Below are positions 22,785-30,594 of a DNA stretch of 32,916 bases, one piece after another. The notes below the pieces were generated by a model. It worked only from the letters and a program-made list of their open reading frames with translations. It was not told the DNA's origin and did no database searches. Within the stretch, counting starts at the first letter, position 1. Each line of letters begins with the position of its first letter. This DNA comes from an uncultured Spirochaetaceae bacterium (lineage in GTDB: Bacteria; Spirochaetota; Spirochaetia; Treponematales; Treponemataceae). The DNA lies in contig CACZQF010000072.1 of the NCBI GenBank assembly GCA_902783245.1, positions 1-32,916 on the forward strand. The letters are read 5' to 3'. The translations under genes and the position numbers were made by a program.

Positions 22785-24038
22785 ATGAAGAAAGTCATGA
22801 CAGGAATGATGGCTTTGATGGCTGCCGGAGCAATGCTTTTTGCCGGCGGAGCAAAAGAAAAAGGCGGAACCAAAGAAAAAGAAAAAGTAGTAAAATTCCG
22901 TTACTGGGCTGACAACACGCAGTATTCACAGCTGATGCAGGATATCATTAAAAAGTTTAATGCTGAAAACGGCAAAGGTATCGTGGTTGTGGGTGAAGAA
23001 ACGCCGTGGGACGGCGGTGCGTTTGCCGAGGATCTGTTCAATGCCGCCATGGGCGGCGGAGATATTGACTGCGCTACATGGAAGCTTACATCCACACCTT
23101 TGTTCGTCAATAACGACCTGCTGGCAGACCTGACACCCTATATCAACAACTGGTCAAAGAAAGATGATATTGATGCGAACATCTATAACGTCATGAAGCA
23201 GGCCGGCGGCTCTGACAAGATCTATGTCATGCCGTGGAATATTCAGGTTCTGTATATGTATTACCGCCCCTCATACTTTGCGAAAGCAGGCATTTCTGTG
23301 CCTAAGACCTATGAGGAATTCCTTGAGGCGGTTAAGAAATGTACGATGGATACTGACGGCGACGGCAAAACCGATGTATATGGCTTCGGCATGAGAGGCG
23401 GCAAAGGCGGACAGGAACCGTGGGGCAGCTTTATCCATGCATACGGCGGATCATTCGCCAAGCTTGATTCACCTGAGGCAATCAAAGGCATGAAGGATTT
23501 CATTGATATTTACAAGAAGGGATATGCTCCGCCGACCGCTCCGAGCGACGGTTTTGCTGAAATTATCGCCAACTTTAAATCTGGTCTGACTGCTATGACC
23601 GTACACCACACAGGTTCTGCCGCAGGTATGGTAGAAATCTTTGGTGATGATGTTTCCGCATTCCCCTTCCCGGCGGGCAAAGGCCGCTGGACAAGCATGG
23701 GCGACACTGAGACTGCGATCTTCAAGTCATGCAAGAATCCTGATGCTGCTTTTGAATGGATTGCATACCTTGCAGCCGGCGAAGGCCAGAAGTTGTGGTG
23801 CGAAGGAACTGGCAATATCCCTGTAAGCAAAACAGTTGGTAAGGGTGCCTATTTCCAGAACAACCGCTTTATGAAAGCTTCGCTTGACGGTCAGGGATTC
23901 GCAGGTATTCTGCCGATCCGTGATACGACGACAGAGTTCAATTCAACGCTGTGGCCCAACACGGTGGCACAGGCGCTGCTTGGAAAAATCTCTGCGGAAG
24001 ACTGCATGAAGACATTGCAGAATGGTTTGTACCGCTAA
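22785..24038 (+). CDS. ABC sugar-binding protein (family 1)
   Basis: A 417-residue family-1 extracellular solute-binding protein. The signal peptide MKKVMTGMMALMAAGAMLFAGG has Gly in place of the lipobox Cys and is followed by a Lys/Glu-rich linker (AKEKGGTKEKEK). The mature part begins VVKFRYWADNTQYSQLMQDIIKKFNAEN and contains DTDGDGKTDVYGFGMRGG, a segment shared by many oligosaccharide binders. It probably binds a mono- or oligosaccharide in the periplasm; the substrate is unknown. GGGGGAAATCA precedes the ATG. Transcription would be blocked by the FadR-type regulator at two sites in the leader. Confidence 0.88.
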   Translation: MKKVMTGMMALMAAGAMLFAGGAKEKGGTKEKEKVVKFRYWADNTQYSQLMQDIIKKFNAENGKGIVVVGEETPWDGGAFAEDLFNAAMGGGDIDCATWKLTSTPLFVNNDLLADLTPYINNWSKKDDIDANIYNVMKQAGGSDKIYVMPWNIQVLYMYYRPSYFAKAGISVPKTYEEFLEAVKKCTMDTDGDGKTDVYGFGMRGGKGGQEPWGSFIHAYGGSFAKLDSPEAIKGMKDFIDIYKKGYAPPTAPSDGFAEIIANFKSGLTAMTVHHTGSAAGMVEIFGDDVSAFPFPAGKGRWTSMGDTETAIFKSCKNPDAAFEWIAYLAAGEGQKLWCEGTGNIPVSKTVGKGAYFQNNRFMKASLDGQGFAGILPIRDTTTEFNSTLWPNTVAQALLGKISAEDCMKTLQNGLYR

Positions 24039-24050
24039 TTTATAATCAGT

Positions 24051-24088
24051 CCGGCATGAACCTGCCGCATGCGGTGGTTTCATGCCGG
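24051..24088 (+). other. Hairpin between binding-protein and permease genes
   Basis: CCGGCATGAA (24051-24060) is perfectly complementary to TTCATGCCGG (24079-24088), with further CC/GG pairing and an inner CCGCATGCGG palindrome. It starts 13 nt after the binding-protein stop. A second small hairpin (around 24131-24151) lies before the permease start. No U-run is seen. Confidence 0.65.
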
Positions 24089-24171
24089 CGAACGGCGGTG
24101 TACATACGTGTACCCTCCGAATACAGCAGGGTACCGCAAAAAACGCGGTGCTCTGAACAGAGAATGTGTAT

Positions 24172-25056
24172 ATGAAGTTTCTGGAAACAAAAAATAAATA
24201 TGCTCCGTATGCATTGGTTGCCCCGGCGGTCTGCATTGTACTGCTTGTAGTATTTATACCGGTCATCAACGCAATGCTCATGAGTTTTCAAAACTATGAC
24301 CTTCGGCGCCCTAAAGAAATAGGCTTTGTCGGCCTGATCAATTATATCAATATGTGCAGGGATCCCCTGTTCTGGAATGCGCTGCTCAGAACCGTCCTGT
24401 GGGTAGGATTCGGCGTAGGATTCCAGTTCCTTTTCGGATTCTGCCTTGCGCTGCTGCTGAACCAGTATTTTGTTGGCCGCGGAGTAGTGCGCTCCGTGAG
24501 CATGGTACCGTGGGTTACTCCGGGCGTGCTTATCGGTCTGATGTGGCGATGGATCTTTGACGGCAACTTCGGTGTGCTCAATGATCTTCTGCTCAAACTT
24601 CATCTCATCAATGACAAGATCGCTTTTTTGTCTCAGACGTCCACGGCTTTTCCGTGCGTTATTGTGACAATAGTATGGCAGGGCATTCCGTTTTTTGCCC
24701 TGATGATTCTGGCGGGACTTCAGCAGGTTCCTCATGAGTTGTATGAGGCTGCTGAGATGGACGGCGCTGGAAAGCTTACGCAGCTGTTTTCTGTCACCAT
24801 TCCTACTATCAGAAATACGCTGGGCGTGACGCTTCTGCTGCGCATAATCTGGGTTGCAAACTCAGTTGACGTTATCTTTAATATGACGGAAGGTGGGCCT
24901 GCCTATTCAACGCAGACCCTGAGTGTATATATCTATAACAAAGGCAACGCTTTGAATTTGGGATACGCTTCCACCATGGCCATTACTCTGGCCGTGCTTT
25001 TGTCGATGGTTGCGGTTCCCTATGTTAAATCTACGTTCAAAGGGGGCAGATCATGA
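24172..25056 (+). CDS. ABC sugar permease, MalF type
   Basis: A 294-residue inner-membrane permease with six predicted transmembrane segments. YALVAPAVCIVLLVVFIPVINAMLMSFQNYDLRRP is the usual MalF-type N-terminus. The EAA motif is PHELYEAAEMDGAGKLTQLFSVTIP, about residues 190-214. The ATG at 24172 is preferred; a GTG two codons earlier (24166) is possible, and the Shine-Dalgarno is weak (ACAGAG). The next gene starts inside its stop codon region (ATGA overlap). Confidence 0.88.
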   Translation: MKFLETKNKYAPYALVAPAVCIVLLVVFIPVINAMLMSFQNYDLRRPKEIGFVGLINYINMCRDPLFWNALLRTVLWVGFGVGFQFLFGFCLALLLNQYFVGRGVVRSVSMVPWVTPGVLIGLMWRWIFDGNFGVLNDLLLKLHLINDKIAFLSQTSTAFPCVIVTIVWQGIPFFALMILAGLQQVPHELYEAAEMDGAGKLTQLFSVTIPTIRNTLGVTLLLRIIWVANSVDVIFNMTEGGPAYSTQTLSVYIYNKGNALNLGYASTMAITLAVLLSMVAVPYVKSTFKGGRS

Positions 25057-25892
25057 TGATTGAATCAAAGTTCCCTGCAAAACGTTTCTTTACGCTGTTT
25101 TTGCCGCTGGCGGCACTGCTGGTGTTCATTCTGTTCCCGTTCTACTGGACGCTTATAACATCGCTCAAGCCTGAGGCGGAGCTGTACGGTGCTGTGACCT
25201 ACTGGCCGAAAACGGTTATTTTCGATGCGTATGTAAAGCTGTTCACCACGACGGTCAATTTTCTGGCGGCAATGAAAAACAGTCTGATCGTCGCATCATT
25301 TACGACGATGGTTTCGCTGTGCGTGTCAACGCTGGCGGCATACGCATTTTCACGGTATATGTTCAAAGGCCGCAATCTGCTTATGAGCATGTTCCTGTGC
25401 AACAACATGTTCCCCACTGTGCTGCTGCTGATACCGCTGTATGCCATCATGCGCAAGCTGGGGTTGCTGCATACGCATCTGGCGCTGGTACTGTCGTACA
25501 CTACGTTCACAATTCCGTTCTCCGTGTGGCTGCTGAACGGATTTCTGAGCGACCTGCCCACTTCATTGGAAGAGGCCGCGATGATCGACGGCTGCAACCG
25601 ACGTCAGGCATTCCTGCTGGTGGTGCTGCCGATCCTTGCACCCTGTCTGGTTGCTACGGGCGTGTATATCTTTATGAACGCTTGGAACGAATACACATTC
25701 GCCATGCTCTTTACGAACGTGGCGACCCGTACGATTCCTGTGGCGCTCAAGAATCTGATCGGCCAGCTCGGCGTACAGTGGGATCTGCTGACTGCCGGCG
25801 GTATTGTCACCATTATTCCGGTGTGCATCATGTTCTTCTTCGCGCAGAAGCGTCTGGTGGCAGGCCTGACGGCCGGAGCGGTAAAAGGCTGA
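25053..25892 (+). CDS. ABC sugar permease, MalG type
   Basis: A 279-residue inner-membrane permease with six transmembrane segments. FYWTLITSLKPEAELYG after the first segment and the EAA motif TSLEEAAMIDGCNRRQAFLLVVLPILAP mark the MalG group. AMLFTNVATRTIPVALKNLIGQLGVQWDLLTAGGIV is the usual last loop. It overlaps the previous gene by 4 nt, with GGGGG upstream. As with the Ugp-like system, no ATPase gene is present, so both importers probably share one encoded elsewhere. No sugar-processing enzyme accompanies it, which leaves the substrate open. Confidence 0.9.
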   Translation: MMIESKFPAKRFFTLFLPLAALLVFILFPFYWTLITSLKPEAELYGAVTYWPKTVIFDAYVKLFTTTVNFLAAMKNSLIVASFTTMVSLCVSTLAAYAFSRYMFKGRNLLMSMFLCNNMFPTVLLLIPLYAIMRKLGLLHTHLALVLSYTTFTIPFSVWLLNGFLSDLPTSLEEAAMIDGCNRRQAFLLVVLPILAPCLVATGVYIFMNAWNEYTFAMLFTNVATRTIPVALKNLIGQLGVQWDLLTAGGIVTIIPVCIMFFFAQKRLVAGLTAGAVKG

Positions 25893-25898
25893 TGTGAA

Positions 25899-25932
25899 CC
25901 TCGAAAAAGCCACGAAAGTTGGTTTTTCGAGG
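25899..25932. repeat. GNRA-capped hairpin repeat, copy 2
   Basis: CCTCGAAAAA (25899-25908) pairs perfectly with TTTTTCGAGG (25923-25932). The inner CCAC (25910-25913) faces GTTGG around a GAAA tetraloop (25914-25917). It is the same family as 7526-7563. It lies 7 nt after the importer operon and is probably its terminator or 3' end. Confidence 0.65.
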
Positions 25933-26024
25933 TGCCCTGATGTTTCTGCGGAATCTGTTAGACCGGAGACTTGGAACAGATCAGAAACAGTGCAGAAATA
26001 ATGAGAGTTTTCCGGCACCGTCGT

Positions 26025-26080
26025 TTGCGGTGGTTTCCGGGGTTCTTATAACGTAGAAAAGAAATCGCACCTCACGGTGC
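26025..26080 (+). promoter_or_regulatory. Possible promoter and leader hairpin of the sugar-acid operon
   Basis: TTGCGG (26025-26030), a 16-bp spacer and TATAAC (26047-26052) could be a sigma-70 promoter. In the leader GCACC (26067-26071) and GGTGC (26076-26080) form a hairpin directly before the AAGGA ribosome site (26081-26085), so translation might be modulated. No known operator was recognised. Confidence 0.45.
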
Positions 26081-26092
26081 AAGGAAAGTACT

Positions 26093-27202
26093 ATGAAAGA
26101 TATTAAAATTACCGGGATCGATACGTATCTGATCGAAACCAAACAGAAGGGCACGTTCGCCGACTCCACCCGTAAGGTAGAGACGATCGGCTACGTGGTG
26201 GTGGATGTTAAGACTGATGCCGGAGTACACGGCATCGGCGTCACATACCATGAGGTGGGCGGCGAGGCGATCGCCACCTTTATATTGAAGTCGCTGGGTC
26301 CCAAACTGATCGGCCGCAATCCGTTCGAGACGGAAGGGCTGTATGACGAGCTGGTGGCATATATGCGCGGCGTGGGCCGCAAGGGCCTTGCGTTCTGTGC
26401 TCTGAGCGCGCTTGATGTTGCGCTGTGGGATATAAAGGGCAAAGTGGTGGATATGCCCATCTATAAGATGCTGGGCGGTACGCGCAATCAGGTGCCCTGC
26501 TATGCTACGGGCGGCTGGACGTCATATACCACGGAGCAGCTGATAGCCGAGGCAAAGACCATGGTAAATGCCGGGTTCAAAACCATCAAAATAAAGATCG
26601 GTGTGGACGGCGGTAAGAATCCCGATGAGGATGCGCGCCGCGTGCTTGCGGTGGCTGACGCTGTCGGTCCTGACGTGGGCATCATGCTTGACGCGAACAA
26701 CGCGTTCTCTTCCGCCATAGCGCTCCGGCTTGCCTACAAGCTGCGCGACGCGAATATTACGTTCTTTGAGGAACCGGTATTTGCCGACGACCTTCCGGGA
26801 CTTGCGCGCTTCCGCGCGGCAGGAATCCTGCCCTGTGCCTCCGGCGAGCACGAATATACCAGATACGGTGCCCGGGACCTGATCGCAAACGGCTGCATAG
26901 ACTATCTGCAGTCTGACATCACGCGCTGCGGCGGTTTTACCGAAGGCCGCAAGATGATCGCATTTGCGCAGGCGTACAATATTCCCTACGCACCCCACGG
27001 ATTTGACGTGATTCACTGCCATATCGTGGCCGCCTATTCCAACGGCGCATATCTTGAAAGCCTGTTCATGTTCAACGAGCTCATAGAGCGTACGTTCGTG
27101 GATGCTCCTGTACCGCATAACGGAATCATGACGATTTCTGACAAGCCCGGTCTCGGACTTGAGCTTAACTATAAAGAGCTGACGGCATTCGGCAGCCTGT
27201 AA
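26093..27202 (+). CDS. Enolase-superfamily sugar-acid dehydratase
   Basis: A 369-residue member of the mandelate racemase/muconate lactonizing enzyme family. The capping domain covers about 1-125. The barrel has K166-I-K168 (IKIKIG), metal ligands D200 (MLDANN), the Glu of FEEP (226/227) and E252 (SGEHE), and the D275/H302 pair (SDITRCGG and APHGFD) that defines the mandelate racemase subgroup. Those enzymes abstract a proton next to a carboxylate, mostly dehydrating aldonates or aldarates to 2-keto-3-deoxy acids. The aldolase and SDR downstream fit a non-phosphorylated sugar-acid pathway. AAGGA at 26081-26085 supports the ATG. The exact acid is not determined. Confidence 0.88.
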   Translation: MKDIKITGIDTYLIETKQKGTFADSTRKVETIGYVVVDVKTDAGVHGIGVTYHEVGGEAIATFILKSLGPKLIGRNPFETEGLYDELVAYMRGVGRKGLAFCALSALDVALWDIKGKVVDMPIYKMLGGTRNQVPCYATGGWTSYTTEQLIAEAKTMVNAGFKTIKIKIGVDGGKNPDEDARRVLAVADAVGPDVGIMLDANNAFSSAIALRLAYKLRDANITFFEEPVFADDLPGLARFRAAGILPCASGEHEYTRYGARDLIANGCIDYLQSDITRCGGFTEGRKMIAFAQAYNIPYAPHGFDVIHCHIVAAYSNGAYLESLFMFNELIERTFVDAPVPHNGIMTISDKPGLGLELNYKELTAFGSL

Positions 27203-27213
27203 GGAGACAAAGC

Positions 27214-28047
27214 ATGGCTAAAGATCCATTGTTTGACGTATCTGATAAAATCGTGATTGTTACCGGCGGCCTCGGACAGATCGGCGCGGAGCTTGTCAAA
27301 GAATTCTACCGTCGCGACTCAAAGGTTGCCGTGGTTTCCCGTTCCGTTTCACCTGAACGTGTGGAAAAAGTACTTGGCGCGGAGCTTGCGAACAGCGGGC
27401 GGATTTTTGCCCGGGCCGTTGATATTCAGAACAAGCATGATATCAACGCGTTCCTGGATGAGCTTGAGAAAAAGTGGGGCACCCCTGATGTGCTGGTGAA
27501 CAACGCGGGGCTTGATACCCAGCCGAGCGCGCCGCCGGAAGTATCCGGCCCGTTCGAGGAATTCCCTGAGGAAGTGTTCCGTGAGGTTGTGAACGTCAAT
27601 CTGGTGGGCACCTTCCTCATGACGCAGGCCGTGGGCCGCCGCATGGTGAACGCCGGCAAGGGCGGTTCCATCATCAACATCGGCTCCATCTACGGTATGG
27701 TCAGTCCCGTACAGGATATCTACGCCTACAAAAAAGAAAAGACTGGCGTCGCTTTTATAAAGCCCGTTGCCTATTCCGCTGCCAAAAGCGGTGTGTACAA
27801 CCTGACGCGGTACTGCGCCACCTACTGGGGTAAAAAAGGTATCCGCGTGAACACGTTCACGCCGTCAGGTGTGTTCCGCGACACGCAGGACAAAGAATTC
27901 CAGACGAACTACTGCAACCGCATGCCGATCGGACGCATGGCGCAGGCTGACGAATACAACGGCGCGATCATTTTCCTGGCATCGGACGCGTCCAAGTATA
28001 TGACCGGATCAAATCTGATCATGGACGGAGGATGGACCGCATGGTAG
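27214..28047 (+). CDS. Short-chain dehydrogenase/reductase
   Basis: A 277-residue classical SDR: TGGLGQIG (17-24) binds the nucleotide, NNAG at 96-99, and the catalytic set is S158, Y187 and K191 (YSAAKSG). Two insertions, around residues 104-118 and 168-183, lengthen it beyond the usual 250. It probably oxidises or reduces a sugar, sugar acid or keto-deoxy acid (compare KduD and gluconate 5-dehydrogenase types). GGAGAC precedes the ATG, 12 nt after the dehydratase gene. The 3' end overlaps the aldolase start. Confidence 0.88.
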   Translation: MAKDPLFDVSDKIVIVTGGLGQIGAELVKEFYRRDSKVAVVSRSVSPERVEKVLGAELANSGRIFARAVDIQNKHDINAFLDELEKKWGTPDVLVNNAGLDTQPSAPPEVSGPFEEFPEEVFREVVNVNLVGTFLMTQAVGRRMVNAGKGGSIINIGSIYGMVSPVQDIYAYKKEKTGVAFIKPVAYSAAKSGVYNLTRYCATYWGKKGIRVNTFTPSGVFRDTQDKEFQTNYCNRMPIGRMAQADEYNGAIIFLASDASKYMTGSNLIMDGGWTAW

Positions 28048-28928
28048 GAAAGGAGATTGACCGCCGCGCCATCTATTCCGCGCTTGTCACTCCTTATGAC
28101 GAAAAAGGCGAGGTGTCTGAGAAGCTGCTTCGCGCGCTGGTCAGATTCGAGCTTGACAAAAAAGTTGAAGGCTTCTACTGCTGCGGCTCATCCGGCGAAG
28201 GCCTTCTGCTTTCTAACGACGAGCGGAAAAAGATTGTAGAGGTGGTGATAGACGAGGTTGCGGGACAGGTTCCCGTGATCGTGCATGTGGGCTCGCTGAG
28301 CACGCAGTGTGCGGTGGAGCTTGCGGTGCATGCGGAAAAAACGGGTGCCTGCGCGGTGTCTGCTATTCCGCCCATCTACTATCACTATACGCAGGCTGAG
28401 ATAAACCGGTATTACACCGACATTGCAGATGCCGTGGGTATCGGCGTTATCGTGTACAACATTCCGCAGTTCACGGGCATATCATTCACTACCGAGAACC
28501 CGCTGCTGCAGAACAAACGGATTATCGGTATCAAGCATACCAATATGAACCTGTATGAGCTTGAGCGCATCGGCCGACAGTGCCCTGACAAGCTGCTTAT
28601 CAACGGCTTTGATGAAATCTACCACAGCGCGCTTGCCGCCGGAGCCACGGCAACCATCGGAACCACGGTGAACTGCCTGTCTCCGCTGTTCCACAGTATA
28701 CGCGACGCGTTCTGCCGCGGTGACAATGCTGCCGCCCATGCGATGCAGATGCGGCTGAATGACGTGATACAGGCAATGGTGAGTACGAGCGTGTTCCCGG
28801 CGGCAAAGTACGCCATGGAGCTGCTCGGAGTGCAGGCAGGCTGCTGCCGCCGCCCCTTTGCGCCGCTTACCGACGGGCAGAAAAAGATCGTCAGGTCGGC
28901 GATGGACGGCGTGGCCGATCTGCTCTAG
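28041..28928 (+). CDS. N-acetylneuraminate lyase-like aldolase (DHDPS family)
   Basis: A 295-residue class I aldolase of the DHDPS/NAL barrel family. The pyruvate-binding GSSGE is at 49-53, Tyr139 is in YNIPQFTG, and the Schiff-base Lys165 is in GIKHTNMNLYELERI; E. coli NanA uses Tyr137 and Lys165. INGFDEIYHSALAAGATATIGTTVN matches the NanA segment NGYDEI...G in which Asp-Glu binds the sugar tail; DHDPS lacks this pair. It should cleave a sialic acid or a 2-keto-3-deoxy sugar acid to pyruvate plus an aldehyde. The start at 28041 has GGAGG (28027-28031) at 9-nt spacing; the ATG at 28032 touches it. No nanE or nanK is nearby, so sialate use is uncertain. Confidence 0.85.
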   Translation: MVGKEIDRRAIYSALVTPYDEKGEVSEKLLRALVRFELDKKVEGFYCCGSSGEGLLLSNDERKKIVEVVIDEVAGQVPVIVHVGSLSTQCAVELAVHAEKTGACAVSAIPPIYYHYTQAEINRYYTDIADAVGIGVIVYNIPQFTGISFTTENPLLQNKRIIGIKHTNMNLYELERIGRQCPDKLLINGFDEIYHSALAAGATATIGTTVNCLSPLFHSIRDAFCRGDNAAAHAMQMRLNDVIQAMVSTSVFPAAKYAMELLGVQAGCCRRPFAPLTDGQKKIVRSAMDGVADLL

Positions 28929-28966
28929 CACTATATGAGTGAATTATTTTATATGGAGGAAATAGT

Positions 28967-29971
28967 ATGAAGAAAATCATTTTAGCGGCAGCTGCTGCCG
29001 CAGGACTGGCTGCCGGATTGTTTGCCGGCGGCGCAAAGGACGGAGCCAAGGCCGGTAAAACGGTGAAACTGACAGTATACTCACCCGGCAACGCCACCTC
29101 GGTTCCCACGAAGACGATCGTAAAATACGCGGAGCTGGTACAGGCCGCTTCCAACGGATCTATCGTTATGGACGTACATTCCAGCGGCGAGCTCGGCAAT
29201 GATGCTGAGGCACTGCAGTCAACCCGTATGGGTACCATCGACGTTATCTTTGCCGGTACCTCCGGATTTACGAGCTTCTATGACAAGGCAAAGGTTCTTG
29301 ACCTGCCGTTCTTGTTCGACAGCGCTGAGGATGCCTATAAAAAGGTGAACGGCGAGATCGGCGAAAAGATCTTTGCCGACCTGCCCAAGACCGGGCTTGT
29401 GTATCTGTCTGAGGGCGACAACGGCATGCGCCATATCGCCACCACCAAGCACCCCGTGCACACGGTTGACGATGTAAAGGGTCTGAAAATCCGTGTTCCC
29501 ACAAGCAAGATGTATCTGGACGTCTGGTCTGCGCTTGGCTCAACGCCCGTTGCGCTGGCGCTGAACGAGCTTGCTATCGCGCTTTCAAACGGTACCGCCG
29601 AAGCTCAGGACAACGCTACCTATCACCTGGTTGCCAACGCGACCTATGACGACATCAAGTACTACAGCTTTATCAACTACATGTGGATGGGCTGCACCAT
29701 GGCCGTCAACCAGAAAAAATGGAACAGCCTGTCTGCCGAACAGCAGAAAATCCTGAAGGAGCAGGCGATTGTCGCGGCCAAGTATTCATTCGACACCATC
29801 GCCCAGGACAATGTGACTGCAACCGAGACGCTCAAAAAGGCCGGCGTGCAGTTTGACGATCATCCTGATATCCAGAGCTTCAAGGACAAGCTCGGCGGTT
29901 CAAGCTACTACAAGCAGTATGCCGGTGAAAGCTGGTATGACCAGTCTATCATCGATGCTTTGACAAAATAA
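28967..29971 (+). CDS. dctP: TRAP substrate-binding protein (SiaP/uronate-like)
   Basis: A 334-residue periplasmic binding protein. The signal peptide ends AAGLFAGG, with Gly instead of lipobox Cys. The ligand-site residues of SiaP-type proteins are present: Arg in GMRH, Arg in GLKIRVP (carboxylate clamp) and Asn in AEAQDN. These are also shared by some uronate and aldonate binders, so they do not settle the substrate. TGGAGGAAATAGT precedes the ATG, 38 nt after the aldolase. Co-transcription with the dehydratase, SDR and aldolase strongly suggests it imports their substrate. Confidence 0.92.
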   Translation: MKKIILAAAAAAGLAAGLFAGGAKDGAKAGKTVKLTVYSPGNATSVPTKTIVKYAELVQAASNGSIVMDVHSSGELGNDAEALQSTRMGTIDVIFAGTSGFTSFYDKAKVLDLPFLFDSAEDAYKKVNGEIGEKIFADLPKTGLVYLSEGDNGMRHIATTKHPVHTVDDVKGLKIRVPTSKMYLDVWSALGSTPVALALNELAIALSNGTAEAQDNATYHLVANATYDDIKYYSFINYMWMGCTMAVNQKKWNSLSAEQQKILKEQAIVAAKYSFDTIAQDNVTATETLKKAGVQFDDHPDIQSFKDKLGGSSYYKQYAGESWYDQSIIDALTK

Positions 29972-30007
29972 TATACCTGTTCGCTAACTTCGTTCGTGCG
30001 GGTATAA

Positions 30008-30039
30008 ACCCGGGGCGCCCTGAACGGGCTGCTCCGGGT
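30008..30039 (+). other. Strong hairpin between dctP and dctQ
   Basis: ACCCGGGGC (30008-30016) pairs with GCTCCGGGT (30031-30039), one wobble, with an inner GCCC/GGGC stem and TGAAC loop. ATTGTTCC follows. It may cause partial termination or protect the binding-protein mRNA, favouring more binding protein than permease. Confidence 0.7.
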
Positions 30040-30070
30040 ATTGTTCCTTATATGAGGATTGGATTGTAGA

Positions 30071-30574
30071 ATGAACATATATAAAAAACTTTTGGATTTA
30101 TTCATCCGGCTGGCAAAATTGCTCTGCATCGTCATGGTGTGCGGCATTGTGCTGCTCATGCTCAATGAGCTGGTGATGCGGAATATTTTTGATAAATCGT
30201 TTCGCGGCATGACCGAGCTTGCCGGATTCTTTTTTTTGTGGATGGCGTTTCTCGGCATTCCGGTGCTGTACGATAAAAACGGACTTATAACCCTTGATAT
30301 TCTTTCTGCCCATGCGGGGCAGGCCGCGCAGCGTGTGTTCTGGTTTGTGCAGCAGGTTGTTACGGCATGTCTGGGCGTGGTGATGGTGATAGCCTTTGCG
30401 GGGCTGTATCCCTTTGTTGTCACCGAATTTTATTCTTCCATGCCGACATTTTCAAAGATGTGGCAGTTCCTGCCGCTGGCGGTGTGCGGAGTCTATCTGA
30501 CGCTGAAAGCGGTCTATAACATTCTGGAGCGTATCTGCGCCCGTACGGGTTCCGGCGCGGAATCTGCGGCATAG
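30071..30574 (+). CDS. dctQ: TRAP transporter small permease DctQ
   Basis: A 167-residue membrane protein with four hydrophobic segments. FFFLWMAFLGIPVLYDKNGLITLDIL in the second segment and loop is the DctQ signature region (W..G......G). The ATG at 30071 has GAGGA at 30054-30058, 12 nt upstream; a TTG four codons earlier (30059) is possible but touches that site. It follows the hairpin and precedes dctM by 20 nt. Confidence 0.88.
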   Translation: MNIYKKLLDLFIRLAKLLCIVMVCGIVLLMLNELVMRNIFDKSFRGMTELAGFFFLWMAFLGIPVLYDKNGLITLDILSAHAGQAAQRVFWFVQQVVTACLGVVMVIAFAGLYPFVVTEFYSSMPTFSKMWQFLPLAVCGVYLTLKAVYNILERICARTGSGAESAA

Positions 30575-30594
30575 CGCGGAAGGACACCGATACA

